The notes: generated by a model from the letters alone, not told the origin. A DNA stretch of 64,000 nt from BQWY01 sp046351095 (GCA_046351095.1 JAXLZC010000001.1:1860001-1924000), one strand, 5' to 3'; shown: positions 44,981 through 54,103, counted from the first letter of the stretch. Made by a program: numbers and translations.

Positions 44981-45754
44981 CTACGCCTCTTCCACCAACA
45001 TATTGATACGGTGCGCGAGGCAGCCGGCCCCGAAGCCGTTGTCGATGTTCATCACACCGACGCCCGCCGCACAAGAATTCAACATCGTCAGCAAGGCGGC
45101 CAGTCCACCGAAACTTGCGCCATAGCCGCGGCTGGTCGGCACAGCGATCACCGGCTTCGCGACGAGTCCACCCACGACACTCGGCAACACACCGTCCATC
45201 CCCGCCACCACGACGATCGCGCGCGGCGCTTCCAATCGCGCATGGTGGCTGAGGATGCGATGCAACCCCGCCACACCGACGTCATAAAGCGCCTCCGTCC
45301 GGCTGCCCATCACTTCCGCCGTCAGCCGCGCTTCTTCCGCCACCGGCACATCGGCCGTGCCCGCCGTGACCACTAACACATGCCCACGCCGCAACGCTTT
45401 CGGCGGTTCGACCGTCACGAGCCGCGCCTCCTCGTGATACCGCGCGCGCGGATGAATCCGACACAAGGCGCGGGCCACCGCCGGATCGACACGCGTCGCC
45501 AACAACCGTGTGTTGTGCGAGAGCAGCCGTTTGGCGATCGCCGTCACTTGCTTGGTGGTTTTCCCCTCGCAAAAAATCACTTCGGGAAATCCCTGCCGCA
45601 GCGCGCGCTGATGATCGACTGTGGCGAACCCCATAGGCTCGGCGGCCGGCGCCGATAAACGCGCAACGACCGTTTCGAGATCTACGGCGCCGCGCTGAAA
45701 CTGGCGCAACAGTCTCGTAAGCTGCGTTTTTTCCGGATGCGACTCGGCACTCAT
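44981..45754 (-). CDS. larB: Nickel-pincer cofactor carboxylase/hydrolase
   Basis: 257 aa. A PurE-like (AIR carboxylase) fold with VVTAGTADVPVAEEA, YDVGVAGLHRIL, VVAGMDGVLPSVVGGL and a GYGASFGGLAALL loop marks LarB, which carboxylates nicotinic acid adenine dinucleotide in nickel-pincer cofactor synthesis. The N-terminal 40 residues form a helical extension typical of the family. Its ATG overlaps the gpsA stop as ATGA, so the two genes are translationally coupled. It shares a pathway with larC; larE and larA are not in the window. Confidence 0.92.
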   Translation of the reverse strand: MSAESHPEKTQLTRLLRQFQRGAVDLETVVARLSAPAAEPMGFATVDHQRALRQGFPEVIFCEGKTTKQVTAIAKRLLSHNTRLLATRVDPAVARALCRIHPRARYHEEARLVTVEPPKALRRGHVLVVTAGTADVPVAEEARLTAEVMGSRTEALYDVGVAGLHRILSHHARLEAPRAIVVVAGMDGVLPSVVGGLVAKPVIAVPTSRGYGASFGGLAALLTMLNSCAAGVGVMNIDNGFGAGCLAHRINMLVEEA

Positions 45755-46782
45755 GCGTCGAAGTGGGCCAACTCTTCCTTGGCGCCACGCTCCATCAAAT
45801 CGCTCACGGCTTGCCGACAGGATTTATTGTCGAACAACACGGCGTACACTTCGCGCACGATCGGCATATCGACACGATGCCGTTCCGCCAACCCGAACGC
45901 GCCCCGCGCCGTGCGCACGCCTTCGGCCACCGATTGCATCCCCGCGAGAATCGTCGCGAGCGACTCGCCTTGTCCTAAACGGACACCCACCTGATGATTC
46001 CGACTCGCAGCGCCCGTGCAGGTCAACACCAGATCGCCCACACCCGACAATCCGTAGAACGTACGCGGGTCGGCGCCCATCGCCATCCCGAGCCGGATCA
46101 TTTCCGCCACCCCACGCGTAATCAACGCCGCGCGCGCATTGTGGCCCAACCCCAACCCATCGACGACACCGGCCGCCAGTGCGATGACATTTTTTAACGC
46201 GCCGCCGAGCTGGACGCCGCAGAGATCCGTCGCCCCGTAGACACGGAACCGCGGCGACATCAGCACTTCTTGCAAACGCCGCACGAGCGTGGGATCCGTT
46301 CCCGCCAGCGTGATCGCCGTGGGCTGGCCTTGCGCGACTTCCGCCGCGAAGCTCGGGCCGGACAAGACAGTGCAGAGATCGGCGCGCCCCTGCAGCATCG
46401 TCTCGATCATCACGTCGGACATGAGTCGCAACGACTCTTCTTCGATGCCCTTCGTCGCACTGATGACGGGAATCGGCTGCGGCAACAACGAGGCGAGTTT
46501 CGCCAACACTGGACGCGCGACATGCGACGGCACGGCAAACACGATGCACTGCGCGCCGGCGACGGCCTCGGATAATTGCGACGTCACACGCAGCGTGGGA
46601 TGCAAACGGATACGTGGGAGGAAGACGCTGTTTTCGCGCGTACGCCGGATCGTCTCGACGACGTCCGACTCATAGGCCCACAACGTGACGGCCTCGACCT
46701 GCTGCGCCAGATGATGCGCGAGCGCCGTTCCCCAGGCGCCTGCGCCGACGACGGCAACCGATGACAGGGGAATCGTAGTCAC
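45751..46782 (-). CDS. gpsA: NAD(P)-dependent glycerol-3-phosphate dehydrogenase
   Basis: 343 aa from the GTG at 46782, the only in-frame start downstream of a good promoter. It has VAVVGAGAWGTALAHHLA for NAD(P), VFAVPSHVARPVL, SATKGIEEESLRLMSDV with the catalytic-region Lys, GGALKNVIALAAG with the second Lys, and GLSGVGDLVLTCTG. GpsA reduces dihydroxyacetone phosphate to sn-glycerol-3-phosphate for phospholipid synthesis. It overlaps larB by 4 bp, which is odd because the pathways are unrelated. Confidence 0.95.
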   Translation of the reverse strand: MTTIPLSSVAVVGAGAWGTALAHHLAQQVEAVTLWAYESDVVETIRRTRENSVFLPRIRLHPTLRVTSQLSEAVAGAQCIVFAVPSHVARPVLAKLASLLPQPIPVISATKGIEEESLRLMSDVMIETMLQGRADLCTVLSGPSFAAEVAQGQPTAITLAGTDPTLVRRLQEVLMSPRFRVYGATDLCGVQLGGALKNVIALAAGVVDGLGLGHNARAALITRGVAEMIRLGMAMGADPRTFYGLSGVGDLVLTCTGAASRNHQVGVRLGQGESLATILAGMQSVAEGVRTARGAFGLAERHRVDMPIVREVYAVLFDNKSCRQAVSDLMERGAKEELAHFDA

Positions 46783-46845
46783 GGGATGTGCAGCACCGGT
46801 CGCCTCGACCTTGTGGCCGAATCGGCGTCCGTTCGTGGAGCGCGG

Positions 46846-46875
46846 ATTATAGAAACCGCCCTTTCCCACTGTCAA
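46846..46875 (-). promoter_or_regulatory. Consensus sigma70 promoter for gpsA-larB
   Basis: On the minus strand TTGACA (46875-46870) and TATAAT (46851-46846) are both perfect consensus hexamers with an 18-bp spacer. Predicted transcription starts about 57 nt before the gpsA GTG. Confidence 0.75.
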
Positions 46876-47088
46876 CGAAGCGAGGGCGGGGCGTGCACGA
46901 AAACGGCTTCGAGCGGGATCGTGCAAAGATCGCACGCGACTGCTCGTGACGATAGTCCTCCGCCCTCACGTCTCGAATGCACATTCGCTTGTCCTCTCGA
47001 CCTGCTTTGTTAGACTGGCAGTATCTACCGGCGTTCTGCGTAGTCTCCCTGAACATACGACACGCGCACCACAGAGGAGTTCCGCCCC

Positions 47089-47817
47089 ATGTCGATTCGA
47101 TCACACATGACACGCCTCATGACCTGTGCATTCGCGGCCCTGCTCATTGTCATGGCCGTCGTAGGGCTGCTCACCGCCGCGACCGCGCAGGCAGAGACCT
47201 ACCTCGCCGGACAACTCGGCGCGACACTGCCGTCTATCGGCAAGGGCCTCACGAACATCGACGAGATCGACCACACAGGCACAATCCCAGCAGGCTCGAC
47301 GATTTCGAACCTCTCGCTCAAACCGTCGTTGATGTACGGCGCCAAAGTCGGCCACTACTTCCAGCAACTACGCTGGTTGGGGGTGGAATTCGAGATCTAC
47401 AATTCCCAACCGCACCTCAAGCAACAGCGCAGCACCATTACTATTCCGGGAAGCGGATCGTTCCCAGGCACAACGGATGGTGCGTATCTCCGCGTCCTCA
47501 CCATCGCACCGCTCAACGTGATGTTTCGGTATCCTGGTACACGCGTCCAACCCTATGTGGGGTTCGGTCCCGGCATTTTCCTCGCGCGCCAAAAGGAAGC
47601 CCAGTTGGGTGAGACGTTGAGCAGCACGACCGTTGGACTCAATGCCATGGCTGGCCTACGGGTGTTGCTGACCAAACACGTCGCGTTGTTCGGTGAATGG
47701 AAATACAACTACACCAGAATGAGCTACGCACAAAATGTGAACTTCATTCAGCCCTTCGGCCTGAAAGCCGACTACCACATGAACCACATCGCCTTCGGCA
47801 TGGCCTACCTGTTTTAA
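47089..47817 (+). CDS. Outer-membrane beta-barrel protein (OmpA-like / porin fold)
   Basis: 242 aa; GAGGAG lies 9 nt before the ATG. A long hydrophobic signal (about 12-35) ends TAQAE. The mature chain has alternating amphipathic strands with Gly and aromatic residues: TYLAGQLGATLPSI, GAKVGHYFQQLRWLGVEFEIY, VQPYVGFGPGIFLA, LGLNAMAG-type and HVALFGEWKYNYTRMS. It ends in a Phe-terminated strand (IAFGMAYLF), the usual BAM recognition signal. This fits an eight-stranded OmpW/OmpA-like barrel. The function is unknown. The zinc-ribbon membrane protein follows after 87 bp. Confidence 0.75.
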   Translation: MSIRSHMTRLMTCAFAALLIVMAVVGLLTAATAQAETYLAGQLGATLPSIGKGLTNIDEIDHTGTIPAGSTISNLSLKPSLMYGAKVGHYFQQLRWLGVEFEIYNSQPHLKQQRSTITIPGSGSFPGTTDGAYLRVLTIAPLNVMFRYPGTRVQPYVGFGPGIFLARQKEAQLGETLSSTTVGLNAMAGLRVLLTKHVALFGEWKYNYTRMSYAQNVNFIQPFGLKADYHMNHIAFGMAYLF

Positions 47818-47904
47818 CGGCGACCTGCCGATTGGGATAGGTCGTCGTCGTCACTCGCGGTATACTGGGCAGGTTTCCACAAACTGTCGTCTGCGAGTCA
47901 TGTT

Positions 47905-48282
47905 ATGACCTGCTCAGAATGCCGTCGTCCGGTTGCGGACGACGCGCGCTTTTGTTCGCACTGCGGAGCGACGTTGTTGCGCCCTATCGAGACCTCTCCG
48001 CAGATAGATATCGCGCCTGACGCTGCAGCTCCTATCGTCGGACAAGACCTGCATCTCCCCACGCTGTATCTGATGGCGGCCGCGCTGATCCTCGCCGTGC
48101 TGTTCCCACCATGGGAAGCCGCGCCGAACGATCCGCCAGCATTTCTTGGCCTGCATGCCTTTTGGACGCCGCCCACACCGACCGCCGTCGTCAGCCGCAT
48201 GTTGTTGACGATCGAGACGATGACGATCGCGATTGCCGGACTCTACGTTGCGTGGTTTTTTCGCGGGCCAGGAAAAAGCTGA
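47905..48282 (+). CDS. Zinc-ribbon small membrane protein
   Basis: 125 aa. The N-terminal zinc ribbon CSECRRPVADDARFCSHCGA supplies four Cys in CxxC pairs. Two hydrophobic segments follow (about 50-68 and 98-118), with a Pro-rich loop between them. Similar zinc-ribbon/TM proteins are widespread and mostly uncharacterised. A TATACT box at 47861-47866 could serve as its -10. The gene is followed by a convergent amidinotransferase gene. Confidence 0.65.
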   Translation: MTCSECRRPVADDARFCSHCGATLLRPIETSPQIDIAPDAAAPIVGQDLHLPTLYLMAAALILAVLFPPWEAAPNDPPAFLGLHAFWTPPTPTAVVSRMLLTIETMTIAIAGLYVAWFFRGPGKS

Positions 48283-48330
48283 GGGGATAGGCAGAAGGAA
48301 CGATTGGAGCGACCGCCGGCAAATTGCGTC

Positions 48331-49149
48331 TTAGCCCAGCGCCAGCGTAAGACACTTGGCGGATCCGCCGGACTTCAAAAATTCATCCAACGCACAGGCG
48401 TGCACACGATAGCCGCGCACCTCCAACGCCGCCGCCGCGTCGGGACATCCTTCCGGCATCACAATATTTCGCCCGACGCAGACAGCGTTACAGGCGAATC
48501 GTTGCGCCTCCCATTCGGACACCACGATACGATGCGACTCGGGAATGCGCGCCTCGATGGCCGCCTGTCCCTCGACATCGAACGCCGAAGGGAAATACAG
48601 CAGCTCGCCGCCGCTCAATGGGCAGAAGCAGGTGTCGAGATGGTAGAAGCGTGTATCCACCAACTCCAACGGCACAATCTCGCGAGCGAACAGTGCGCTG
48701 ATCGCCGGATAGGCCTGAATATCCGTCCGCTGTCGATACCCGCCGAACCAGAGATCCGCAAATCCAAGTAAGTCACCCTCGCCTTCGAAATGGATGTCGG
48801 GATCAAGCGTCAGGATCTCGTACCCCGCTTCGCGGAACCAGGCTTCGTAGAACGCCTCCTCACGTTGCCGCTCGACGTAGCGAAATCGACTCGTCACGAC
48901 ACGACGGCCGTCCACAACACCCGCATTGGCCGTAAAGACGAGATCCGGCAGCGTCGGCACAGGACGCATCGACAGCAGTTCCGCACCGACCGACGCAAGC
49001 ACCGCCATCAAGCCGTGCCACTGGGCACGCGCACGCGACGGATCGACGACGTTCGTCCGATCCATCCACGGATTGATCTCATAGTCGATCGCAAAATACT
49101 CGGGTGGACACACGAGCAATCGCACGGGAGGGTACGAAGAAGACGTCAT
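48331..49149 (-). CDS. Amidinotransferase-fold (DDAH/arginine deiminase-like) enzyme
   Basis: 272 aa. The penta-beta-alpha propeller motifs are visible: PDLVFTANAG (substrate carboxylate side), FEGEGD (121-126), His170 and Asp172 in YHLDTCFCPL, and Cys266 in GGSAKCLTL as nucleophile. These hydrolases act on guanidino substrates such as dimethylarginine, arginine or related compounds through a thiouronium intermediate. The exact substrate is unclear. It lies 31 bp after truD on the same strand and may be cotranscribed with it. Confidence 0.85.
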   Translation of the reverse strand: MTSSSYPPVRLLVCPPEYFAIDYEINPWMDRTNVVDPSRARAQWHGLMAVLASVGAELLSMRPVPTLPDLVFTANAGVVDGRRVVTSRFRYVERQREEAFYEAWFREAGYEILTLDPDIHFEGEGDLLGFADLWFGGYRQRTDIQAYPAISALFAREIVPLELVDTRFYHLDTCFCPLSGGELLYFPSAFDVEGQAAIEARIPESHRIVVSEWEAQRFACNAVCVGRNIVMPEGCPDAAAALEVRGYRVHACALDEFLKSGGSAKCLTLALG

Positions 49150-49180
49150 GCTCCGACACGTCCGATTTTCGTGCGCGCCA

Positions 49181-50239
49181 TCATTCGACTGGTGCTTTCA
49201 TCAATTCGCGCAGGACGCTGGTGGCGTAGGAGCCCGGCGGCAAGGCGAAGCTGACGGTCAGCGCATCGCCGTCGATCGACCAGCCCGATTCGGCGAGCGG
49301 TACACGCAACGCGCGACGCTCGCCGCGGAATCCGCAGAGTTTCGCGGCGGCGATCAAGTCGTCGGCAAAGACGCCTTCGTCCTGCAACACTGACTGTTCG
49401 ATGGCACCGGCCTCGCCGCTCGTCCACTCCGTCCGAGAGCCGAACAACGGCGCGGTGGGACTGATCTCCCAGGCCTCCACGCGCGGCTGCTCGACCGCCG
49501 GATCCTCGACGCGAAAGCAGGCGCCGTTTGTCAGCTTGGTCGCCCAGTCACCCGTCAACAACCGGTCGAGCGTCTGGATGCGTCGGCTCAACACACGATT
49601 AAACAGATGCGACTGGTAGGCATTGAGGTACCACTGCGCCTGTTGACGCGGCAGCTTGTTACGGCGTGCGGCATCGCGCAACAATTCGGCGCCGACGACA
49701 AAATTCTGCCCCTTCTTGCCCTGCCGTTGCGGACCGAAATAATTCGGCACGCCGCGCGTACGCAGCACGTCCAAGATCGTAGGCACCCGCGTCGCCGCCT
49801 CCGGAGCGACCCGCCGTAAGACCAACGTGAATCGATTGCCGGCATGGTGCCCGGTGCGCAGCCGATTCCGATGTCGTCCAAGCACTTCGACCGACAATAG
49901 CTGCCCGTCGGTGCGGACGCGCTCCATCTGCTCGGCCTTCACGCCGTGCAACGACACCATCTGCGAGGTGACGGCGTTGGCGTCTTTCAGTCCGGCGACG
50001 CCGATCCCCATCGCCTTGATGCCGAGCGTGGACGACAGGCGCTTCACCAATTCCGGCGTCGGCAACCCGCGCTTCGTGATGCGTACGTAGAGATGCTCCC
50101 CGTCGCCGCACGGCAGGTAGAGCGGTCGCTCGTCGACACGAAAATCTTCCGGCTGCGAACGCATGACGCCGCCGATACCGGGCATCGCCTCCGTCAGATA
50201 GGGTAAGGCGACCGGTGCGGCAACAGATCCGTGAGACAT
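49181..50239 (-). CDS. truD: tRNA pseudouridine(13) synthase
   Basis: 352 aa from the ATG at 50239, which has AAGGA 8 nt upstream (the ATG at 50245 is too close to it). It contains the TruD motifs EDFRVDERP, catalytic Asp in AGLKDANAVTSQ, the RTGHHAGNRFTLVLR core, NYFGPQRQG and a C-terminal LPPGSYATSVLREL. TruD makes pseudouridine at position 13 of tRNAs. A divergent gene begins 78 bp away. Confidence 0.95.
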   Translation of the reverse strand: MSHGSVAAPVALPYLTEAMPGIGGVMRSQPEDFRVDERPLYLPCGDGEHLYVRITKRGLPTPELVKRLSSTLGIKAMGIGVAGLKDANAVTSQMVSLHGVKAEQMERVRTDGQLLSVEVLGRHRNRLRTGHHAGNRFTLVLRRVAPEAATRVPTILDVLRTRGVPNYFGPQRQGKKGQNFVVGAELLRDAARRNKLPRQQAQWYLNAYQSHLFNRVLSRRIQTLDRLLTGDWATKLTNGACFRVEDPAVEQPRVEAWEISPTAPLFGSRTEWTSGEAGAIEQSVLQDEGVFADDLIAAAKLCGFRGERRALRVPLAESGWSIDGDALTVSFALPPGSYATSVLRELMKAPVE

Positions 50240-50316
50240 CGACATCGTCCTTCGCGTCGTCTCGTGGCTTTTACCTGGAGCTCACGGATACGCGTGTTAT
50301 ACTGATTGCGTTTCGA

Positions 50317-51084
50317 GTGATCGCCTTACGAGGAGCGCGACGGCGACAGCGACTTCGCATCGTCCCACCCGCGACGACGATTCTGAATCCGACACACACC
50401 GACACTACAGAGCGTGCACGGCGCCTCGCCCGATGGGCGACCTCCGTCACCCTCGCGGCACTCGGCGCGCTCGCACTCGCGACCGAGCCAGGCCTCGCGC
50501 GCGTGAACGAATTTCCCGCGCTCATGCAGCATGTCGAACAAACCGTAGCATCAGAAAAACAGCGGTTCGGCGTCGCGAGCGCCTGCACACAATGGTTTTA
50601 CGACGCGCTCCGGAAGAAACCGACTCCGCCGACCACGGAAGGGGTGGCCTGGAGACCGACTCGTCCTCACATTCCATCTCCCGACACCGTTGACCGACCG
50701 ATTGTCCGAATCACCGAGTCGTTTACGCCCGAGACGGACTGCCCACGCCGATTCCCAACCGGCTTGGAGGCCGCGCGCCTGGCTTACGGGCGTTCGCAAA
50801 CCTCGCTCTCGATCGCGCTGACCTTTTATCAACTGGCGCTGCTCGCCGACGGCGACGACGATCAGGCGTACAGCAGCGCGGAGCTGGGCGACTTCATCGA
50901 GGCCCTGGCGCTCCCGAGCGTCACGGCCAGCATGGATGCCGGGGCCGCACTCCGCACGCTCTTCGACCGCTGGGTCGACGCACGCGACCTCGAACCGATC
51001 ATGCAGGCCATGTCGGCGCTGCACGATCAGGGCTATCGACTGACGCCCGCGGACCGCACGCAACTCAACCAGGTGATGGAATGA
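50317..51084 (+). CDS. Exported protein of unknown function, GTG start
   Basis: 255 aa from the GTG at 50317, 13 nt after a TATACT box (50298-50303), so the leader is very short and there is no ribosome site. After about 30 basic residues a hydrophobic segment (WATSVTLAALGALALA) suggests export. The rest is helical, with several Leu-rich stretches near the C-terminus. I recognise no family. It overlaps the metallophosphoesterase gene by 4 bp (ATGA), so the two are coupled. Confidence 0.5.
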   Translation: MIALRGARRRQRLRIVPPATTILNPTHTDTTERARRLARWATSVTLAALGALALATEPGLARVNEFPALMQHVEQTVASEKQRFGVASACTQWFYDALRKKPTPPTTEGVAWRPTRPHIPSPDTVDRPIVRITESFTPETDCPRRFPTGLEAARLAYGRSQTSLSIALTFYQLALLADGDDDQAYSSAELGDFIEALALPSVTASMDAGAALRTLFDRWVDARDLEPIMQAMSALHDQGYRLTPADRTQLNQVME

Positions 51085-51932
51085 TCCCGCATCCGTTTCC
51101 GTGGCGCCTGGCGGGGCGGTTGATCGCCGGGCCGCTGCAACGCCTCTTCAGCACGATGCCGCACGTCGGGTACGGGATCGGCCATCCGCAACTGACACGG
51201 CTCGCCTGCGACCATGCGCCGCTGCACGGCCATCGCGCCGTCCAACTCAGCGACCTCCACCTGGATCGTTTTACGCATCGTCACGACCATGTGATTCGGA
51301 TGGTCGCCGACCTGCGCCCCTCGTGGATTTTTATTACGGGCGACCTGCTCAACCACCGGAGCGGCCTGCCGCACCTGTTTCGATTTTTGCATTGGCTGCG
51401 ACGCACCGCGCCGGTCTTCATCACACTCGGCAACCACGATCACTACAGCGGCGTGTCGATCGACGAATTCGATGCCCTCGCCGCGCGTCACGACATTACA
51501 CTTTTGGTCAATCGCACGGTCACGATACCGGTCGGCGCGGACGCGTCGGCTCTCACCATCGTTGGCGTCGACGATCCGTCGTTGTCCCGCGCGCGTGTAG
51601 ACTGCATCCCGCCGCGACGCGACGGTGGGTACACCGTCCTATTGGCGCATGCACCGAACATTCTCGAAGCGCTGCACCCACGCCACGAAGTGGACTTGAT
51701 CCTCTGCGGACACAGCCACGGCGGACAATGGCGGCCTCCGAACATTCGCCCCTTCTGGTTGCCGCCCGGCTGTCACGGCCGCGCCGAGGGACTTCATGAA
51801 CGGGGCCGGCATCGGCTCTACGTCAACCGCGGACTCGGCTGGTCCATCGTGCCGTTTCGCTGGAACTGCGCGCCGGAAGTCTTGCTGATCGAATGGGTCG
51901 ATGCGGCCCTGCACCAGCGCACCGCCGCCTGA
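51081..51932 (+). CDS. Metallophosphoesterase (YkuE/YaeI-like)
   Basis: 283 aa. All calcineurin-type metal motifs are present: Asp58-x-His60 (LSDLHLD), Gly87-Asp88 (ITGDLL), Gly-Asn118-His119-Asp120 and a later GHSHGGQ. The family hydrolyses phosphodiesters or phosphomonoesters using two metals; YkuE-like members act at the membrane or on lipid-linked substrates. The substrate is not known. The N-terminus (FPWRLAGRLIAGPLQRLF) is amphipathic and basic but is not a clear signal. It is coupled to the upstream exported unknown. Confidence 0.9.
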   Translation: MIPHPFPWRLAGRLIAGPLQRLFSTMPHVGYGIGHPQLTRLACDHAPLHGHRAVQLSDLHLDRFTHRHDHVIRMVADLRPSWIFITGDLLNHRSGLPHLFRFLHWLRRTAPVFITLGNHDHYSGVSIDEFDALAARHDITLLVNRTVTIPVGADASALTIVGVDDPSLSRARVDCIPPRRDGGYTVLLAHAPNILEALHPRHEVDLILCGHSHGGQWRPPNIRPFWLPPGCHGRAEGLHERGRHRLYVNRGLGWSIVPFRWNCAPEVLLIEWVDAALHQRTAA

Positions 51933-51947
51933 GGTGTAGCCCTGACG

Positions 51948-51973
51948 TCTCACGTCTTCCCTCTCACGTCTTC
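51948..51973. repeat. Two 12-bp direct repeats
   Basis: TCTCACGTCTTC at 51948-51959 and 51962-51973, a 14-bp period. They lie between the stop codons of two convergent genes and run into the 3' end of the HEAT gene. They are simple tandem words, not a hairpin. Confidence 0.55.
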
Positions 51974-51978
51974 TGTCT

Positions 51979-52629
51979 TCAGGCCAACCGTTCGAGCGCC
52001 TCGCGCGCACGACTCCGTACGGTCTGATCCCAATCGTCCTTCGCCATCTCCGTGAGTTTGTCCTTCACCTCGCGCGCGCGCATCCGCCCAAGTCCCAGCG
52101 CGGCGCAGCCCCGCACGTAGGCGTGGTCATCATCCAGCGCGCGGACCAACAAGGGAATCACCGTCGGATCCTGCAAGACACCGAGGTGACTGGCCGCCAT
52201 CCCGCGCAACCGATGTTGTTTGTCGCCGACGGCCTGCCGCAACGTGACGGAAAAAATCTCTTTGAGCGCCGCCGCCACGGACTCCAACCCCTGCATTTGA
52301 TATTGGTTCAGTTCCACCAGTTCGAACGCCAGCAAGCGACGCGCTTCCCACGCCTGCATCTTCTGAAATTTTTCGACCAGCGCCGCCCGTTCCGCCACGC
52401 GACGGCGACGCCGCAGCACGGGCCGGATCGCCAACCAAAGCCCCCAGGCCACGACGATCGTCACCGCCGCAATCGGCACCGCCTGTTCGACGACGAGGTC
52501 TTGGGTATCCGGCGTAAGCCGTTTCCAGATCCAGACGCTCGCCACGACCGTCCCGACCACGAGGAGGATCGTCGTGAGCTGGGCTTGGCCGCGCGTATTC
52601 GCGAGGCGACTGTCGGGGATCCGGATCAT
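51979..52629 (-). CDS. Membrane-anchored HEAT-repeat protein
   Basis: 216 aa from the ATG at 52629. Two membrane segments (about 15-35 and 48-68) and an Arg-rich stop-transfer (RRRRRVAERA) anchor a cytoplasmic part. It ends in HEAT/PBS-lyase-type repeats: HLGVLQDPTVIPLLVRALDD, YVRGCAALGLGRMRAREVKD and VRSRAREALERL. Such repeats mediate protein interaction. The function is unknown. It is divergent from the MarR regulator, with 80 bp between their start codons. Confidence 0.75.
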   Translation of the reverse strand: MIRIPDSRLANTRGQAQLTTILLVVGTVVASVWIWKRLTPDTQDLVVEQAVPIAAVTIVVAWGLWLAIRPVLRRRRRVAERAALVEKFQKMQAWEARRLLAFELVELNQYQMQGLESVAAALKEIFSVTLRQAVGDKQHRLRGMAASHLGVLQDPTVIPLLVRALDDDHAYVRGCAALGLGRMRAREVKDKLTEMAKDDWDQTVRSRAREALERLA

Positions 52630-52709
52630 GGGCCGCACTATATGGAGCGGGCGTTTGCAGCGTCAACCGGCTCCGGCGGCGTATCCGCGCACTCTTGACT
52701 CTCCTCCAC

Positions 52710-53279
52710 ATGGCCACTACGATCCGCGCCGTGGAGCTCCCGCACCTCAAAGACGATCCGCATCTGAAGCTGATCCGCCCCTTGGCGGAAGCCTATCTCG
52801 GTTTCGCCCGCGAGGCGGCGAGACAAATTCGGCTCCTCCGATTGACGCCGTCGCAATTCGACGTGATCGTGACGCTCGGCGATACGAATGGATTGAGCTG
52901 CTCGCAACTCTCCGACGAAACGCTCGTCACGAAGGGCACGCTGACCGGTGTGCTGGATCGGCTCAGCGCAAAGGGGTTAGTTCGCCGTGAGACGGTCAAG
53001 GAAGACCGCCGCTCGACCACGATCCGCCTCACGCCGAAAGGCGACGCGGTCTACCGAAAAGTGTTTATGGCCCACGTCGCGGGCATGCGCCCGTTTTTCG
53101 AGCGAGCGCTGACGCCGGATCAAGTCAGCACCGTGGCCACGCTACTGCGTCGACTCCGCGACAGTTTCGACGGCCGCGAGCCGGGCGAGGGCCCCTCGCA
53201 CCCATCCGAGTCATCGCAGGCATGCGTCCTGACGACATCGCGTGCACGCACACGCCGCAAATCCGCCGCCGCTGTATGA
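52710..53279 (+). CDS. MarR-family transcriptional regulator
   Basis: 189 aa from the ATG at 52710. The winged helix is typical: TPSQFDVIVTLGDTNGLSCS, then LVTKGTLTGVLDRLSAKGLV (recognition helix and wing) and KEDRRSTTIRLTPKGDAV. The C-terminus has a dimer helix and then about 35 polar, low-complexity residues. MarR proteins bind palindromes and respond to phenolics, oxidants or metals. It overlaps the MBL hydrolase gene by 4 bp and probably controls it or the divergent HEAT gene. Confidence 0.9.
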   Translation: MATTIRAVELPHLKDDPHLKLIRPLAEAYLGFAREAARQIRLLRLTPSQFDVIVTLGDTNGLSCSQLSDETLVTKGTLTGVLDRLSAKGLVRRETVKEDRRSTTIRLTPKGDAVYRKVFMAHVAGMRPFFERALTPDQVSTVATLLRRLRDSFDGREPGEGPSHPSESSQACVLTTSRARTRRKSAAAV

Positions 53280-54103
53280 CCAGCCGCGCGCCATCTCGCG
53301 GCTCGCGCACCGGGTTGCGTGCTGCAAAGGCACACCGCCCCTCCGCCGATCTATCCGTCACCATTCTTGGGTCCGGCACCAACATGCATCCGGAACGCGC
53401 CGCCGCAGGCTACCTCGTGGATGCGGGCGAACCGATGCTCTTCGACCTCGGGCCGCGCACGCTTGCGAACGCCATGAAGCTGCGGGTGGATCGCCATCGG
53501 ATCACGCATCTGTTTTTTTCCCACTTTCATGCCGACCACTTTTCCGACTTCATCACGTTTTATTTCGATGCGGTCATCCACGCGAAGCTGGTCCGTCCGC
53601 GTCCCGACCTTACGTTGATTGGCCCGCGCGGCAGTCGCACAATTTTCACGAAGATCATCGAGACGTTTCCGGTGTTCGCCGAAGCGCCGTTCCGCACGAC
53701 GATGCAGGAGATCGGCGACGAGACGATTCAGGTGGGAGCGGCGCAGATCACGGCGCGTACGGTCGAACATACGGAACGGTTGCACTGCGTCGGCTATCGG
53801 GTCGAATCGGGTGGGCGGTCGGTCGTGTACAGCGGCGACTCGATGTATTGCCCCGCGTTGGTATCGCTCTGCGAAGGCGCGAATACGGCAATCCTCGACT
53901 GCTCGTATTCTGCCACGCGCCCTGGTCCAGCCCATATGCACGCGGGGCAATGCGGACAGGTGGCGCAGGAAGCGCAGGTCGGGCGCCTCGTGTTGTCGCA
54001 CTTGTACGAACACGCGGATCGATCGGACGTGGTAGGGCAGGCGGCGCGAAAATTCGACGGGCGAATCGTGAAGGCGCGCGATCGACTGCAATTGACGATT
54101 TAA
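53276..54103 (+). CDS. Metallo-beta-lactamase-fold hydrolase (RNase Z-like)
   Basis: 275 aa from the ATG at 53276, overlapping the MarR stop. The zinc-binding HFHADH (83-88) is preceded by ITILGSGT-type beta strands. A later SGDSMYCPALVSLCEGA with Asp, AHMHAGQCGQVAQEA and LSHLYEHAD complete the site, as in RNase Z and arylsulfatase-like MBL hydrolases. The N-terminal 25 residues are basic and disordered-looking. The substrate is unknown: tRNA 3'-end processing is possible but short-domain relatives hydrolyse small esters. It is paired with MarR. Confidence 0.85.
   Translation: MTSRAPSRGSRTGLRAAKAHRPSADLSVTILGSGTNMHPERAAAGYLVDAGEPMLFDLGPRTLANAMKLRVDRHRITHLFFSHFHADHFSDFITFYFDAVIHAKLVRPRPDLTLIGPRGSRTIFTKIIETFPVFAEAPFRTTMQEIGDETIQVGAAQITARTVEHTERLHCVGYRVESGGRSVVYSGDSMYCPALVSLCEGANTAILDCSYSATRPGPAHMHAGQCGQVAQEAQVGRLVLSHLYEHADRSDVVGQAARKFDGRIVKARDRLQLTI

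Noticed and set aside
48304..48771. Plus-strand frame over the amidinotransferase-like gene
   Set aside because: It is a frame on the opposite strand of a gene with complete catalytic motifs; codon bias follows the minus-strand gene.
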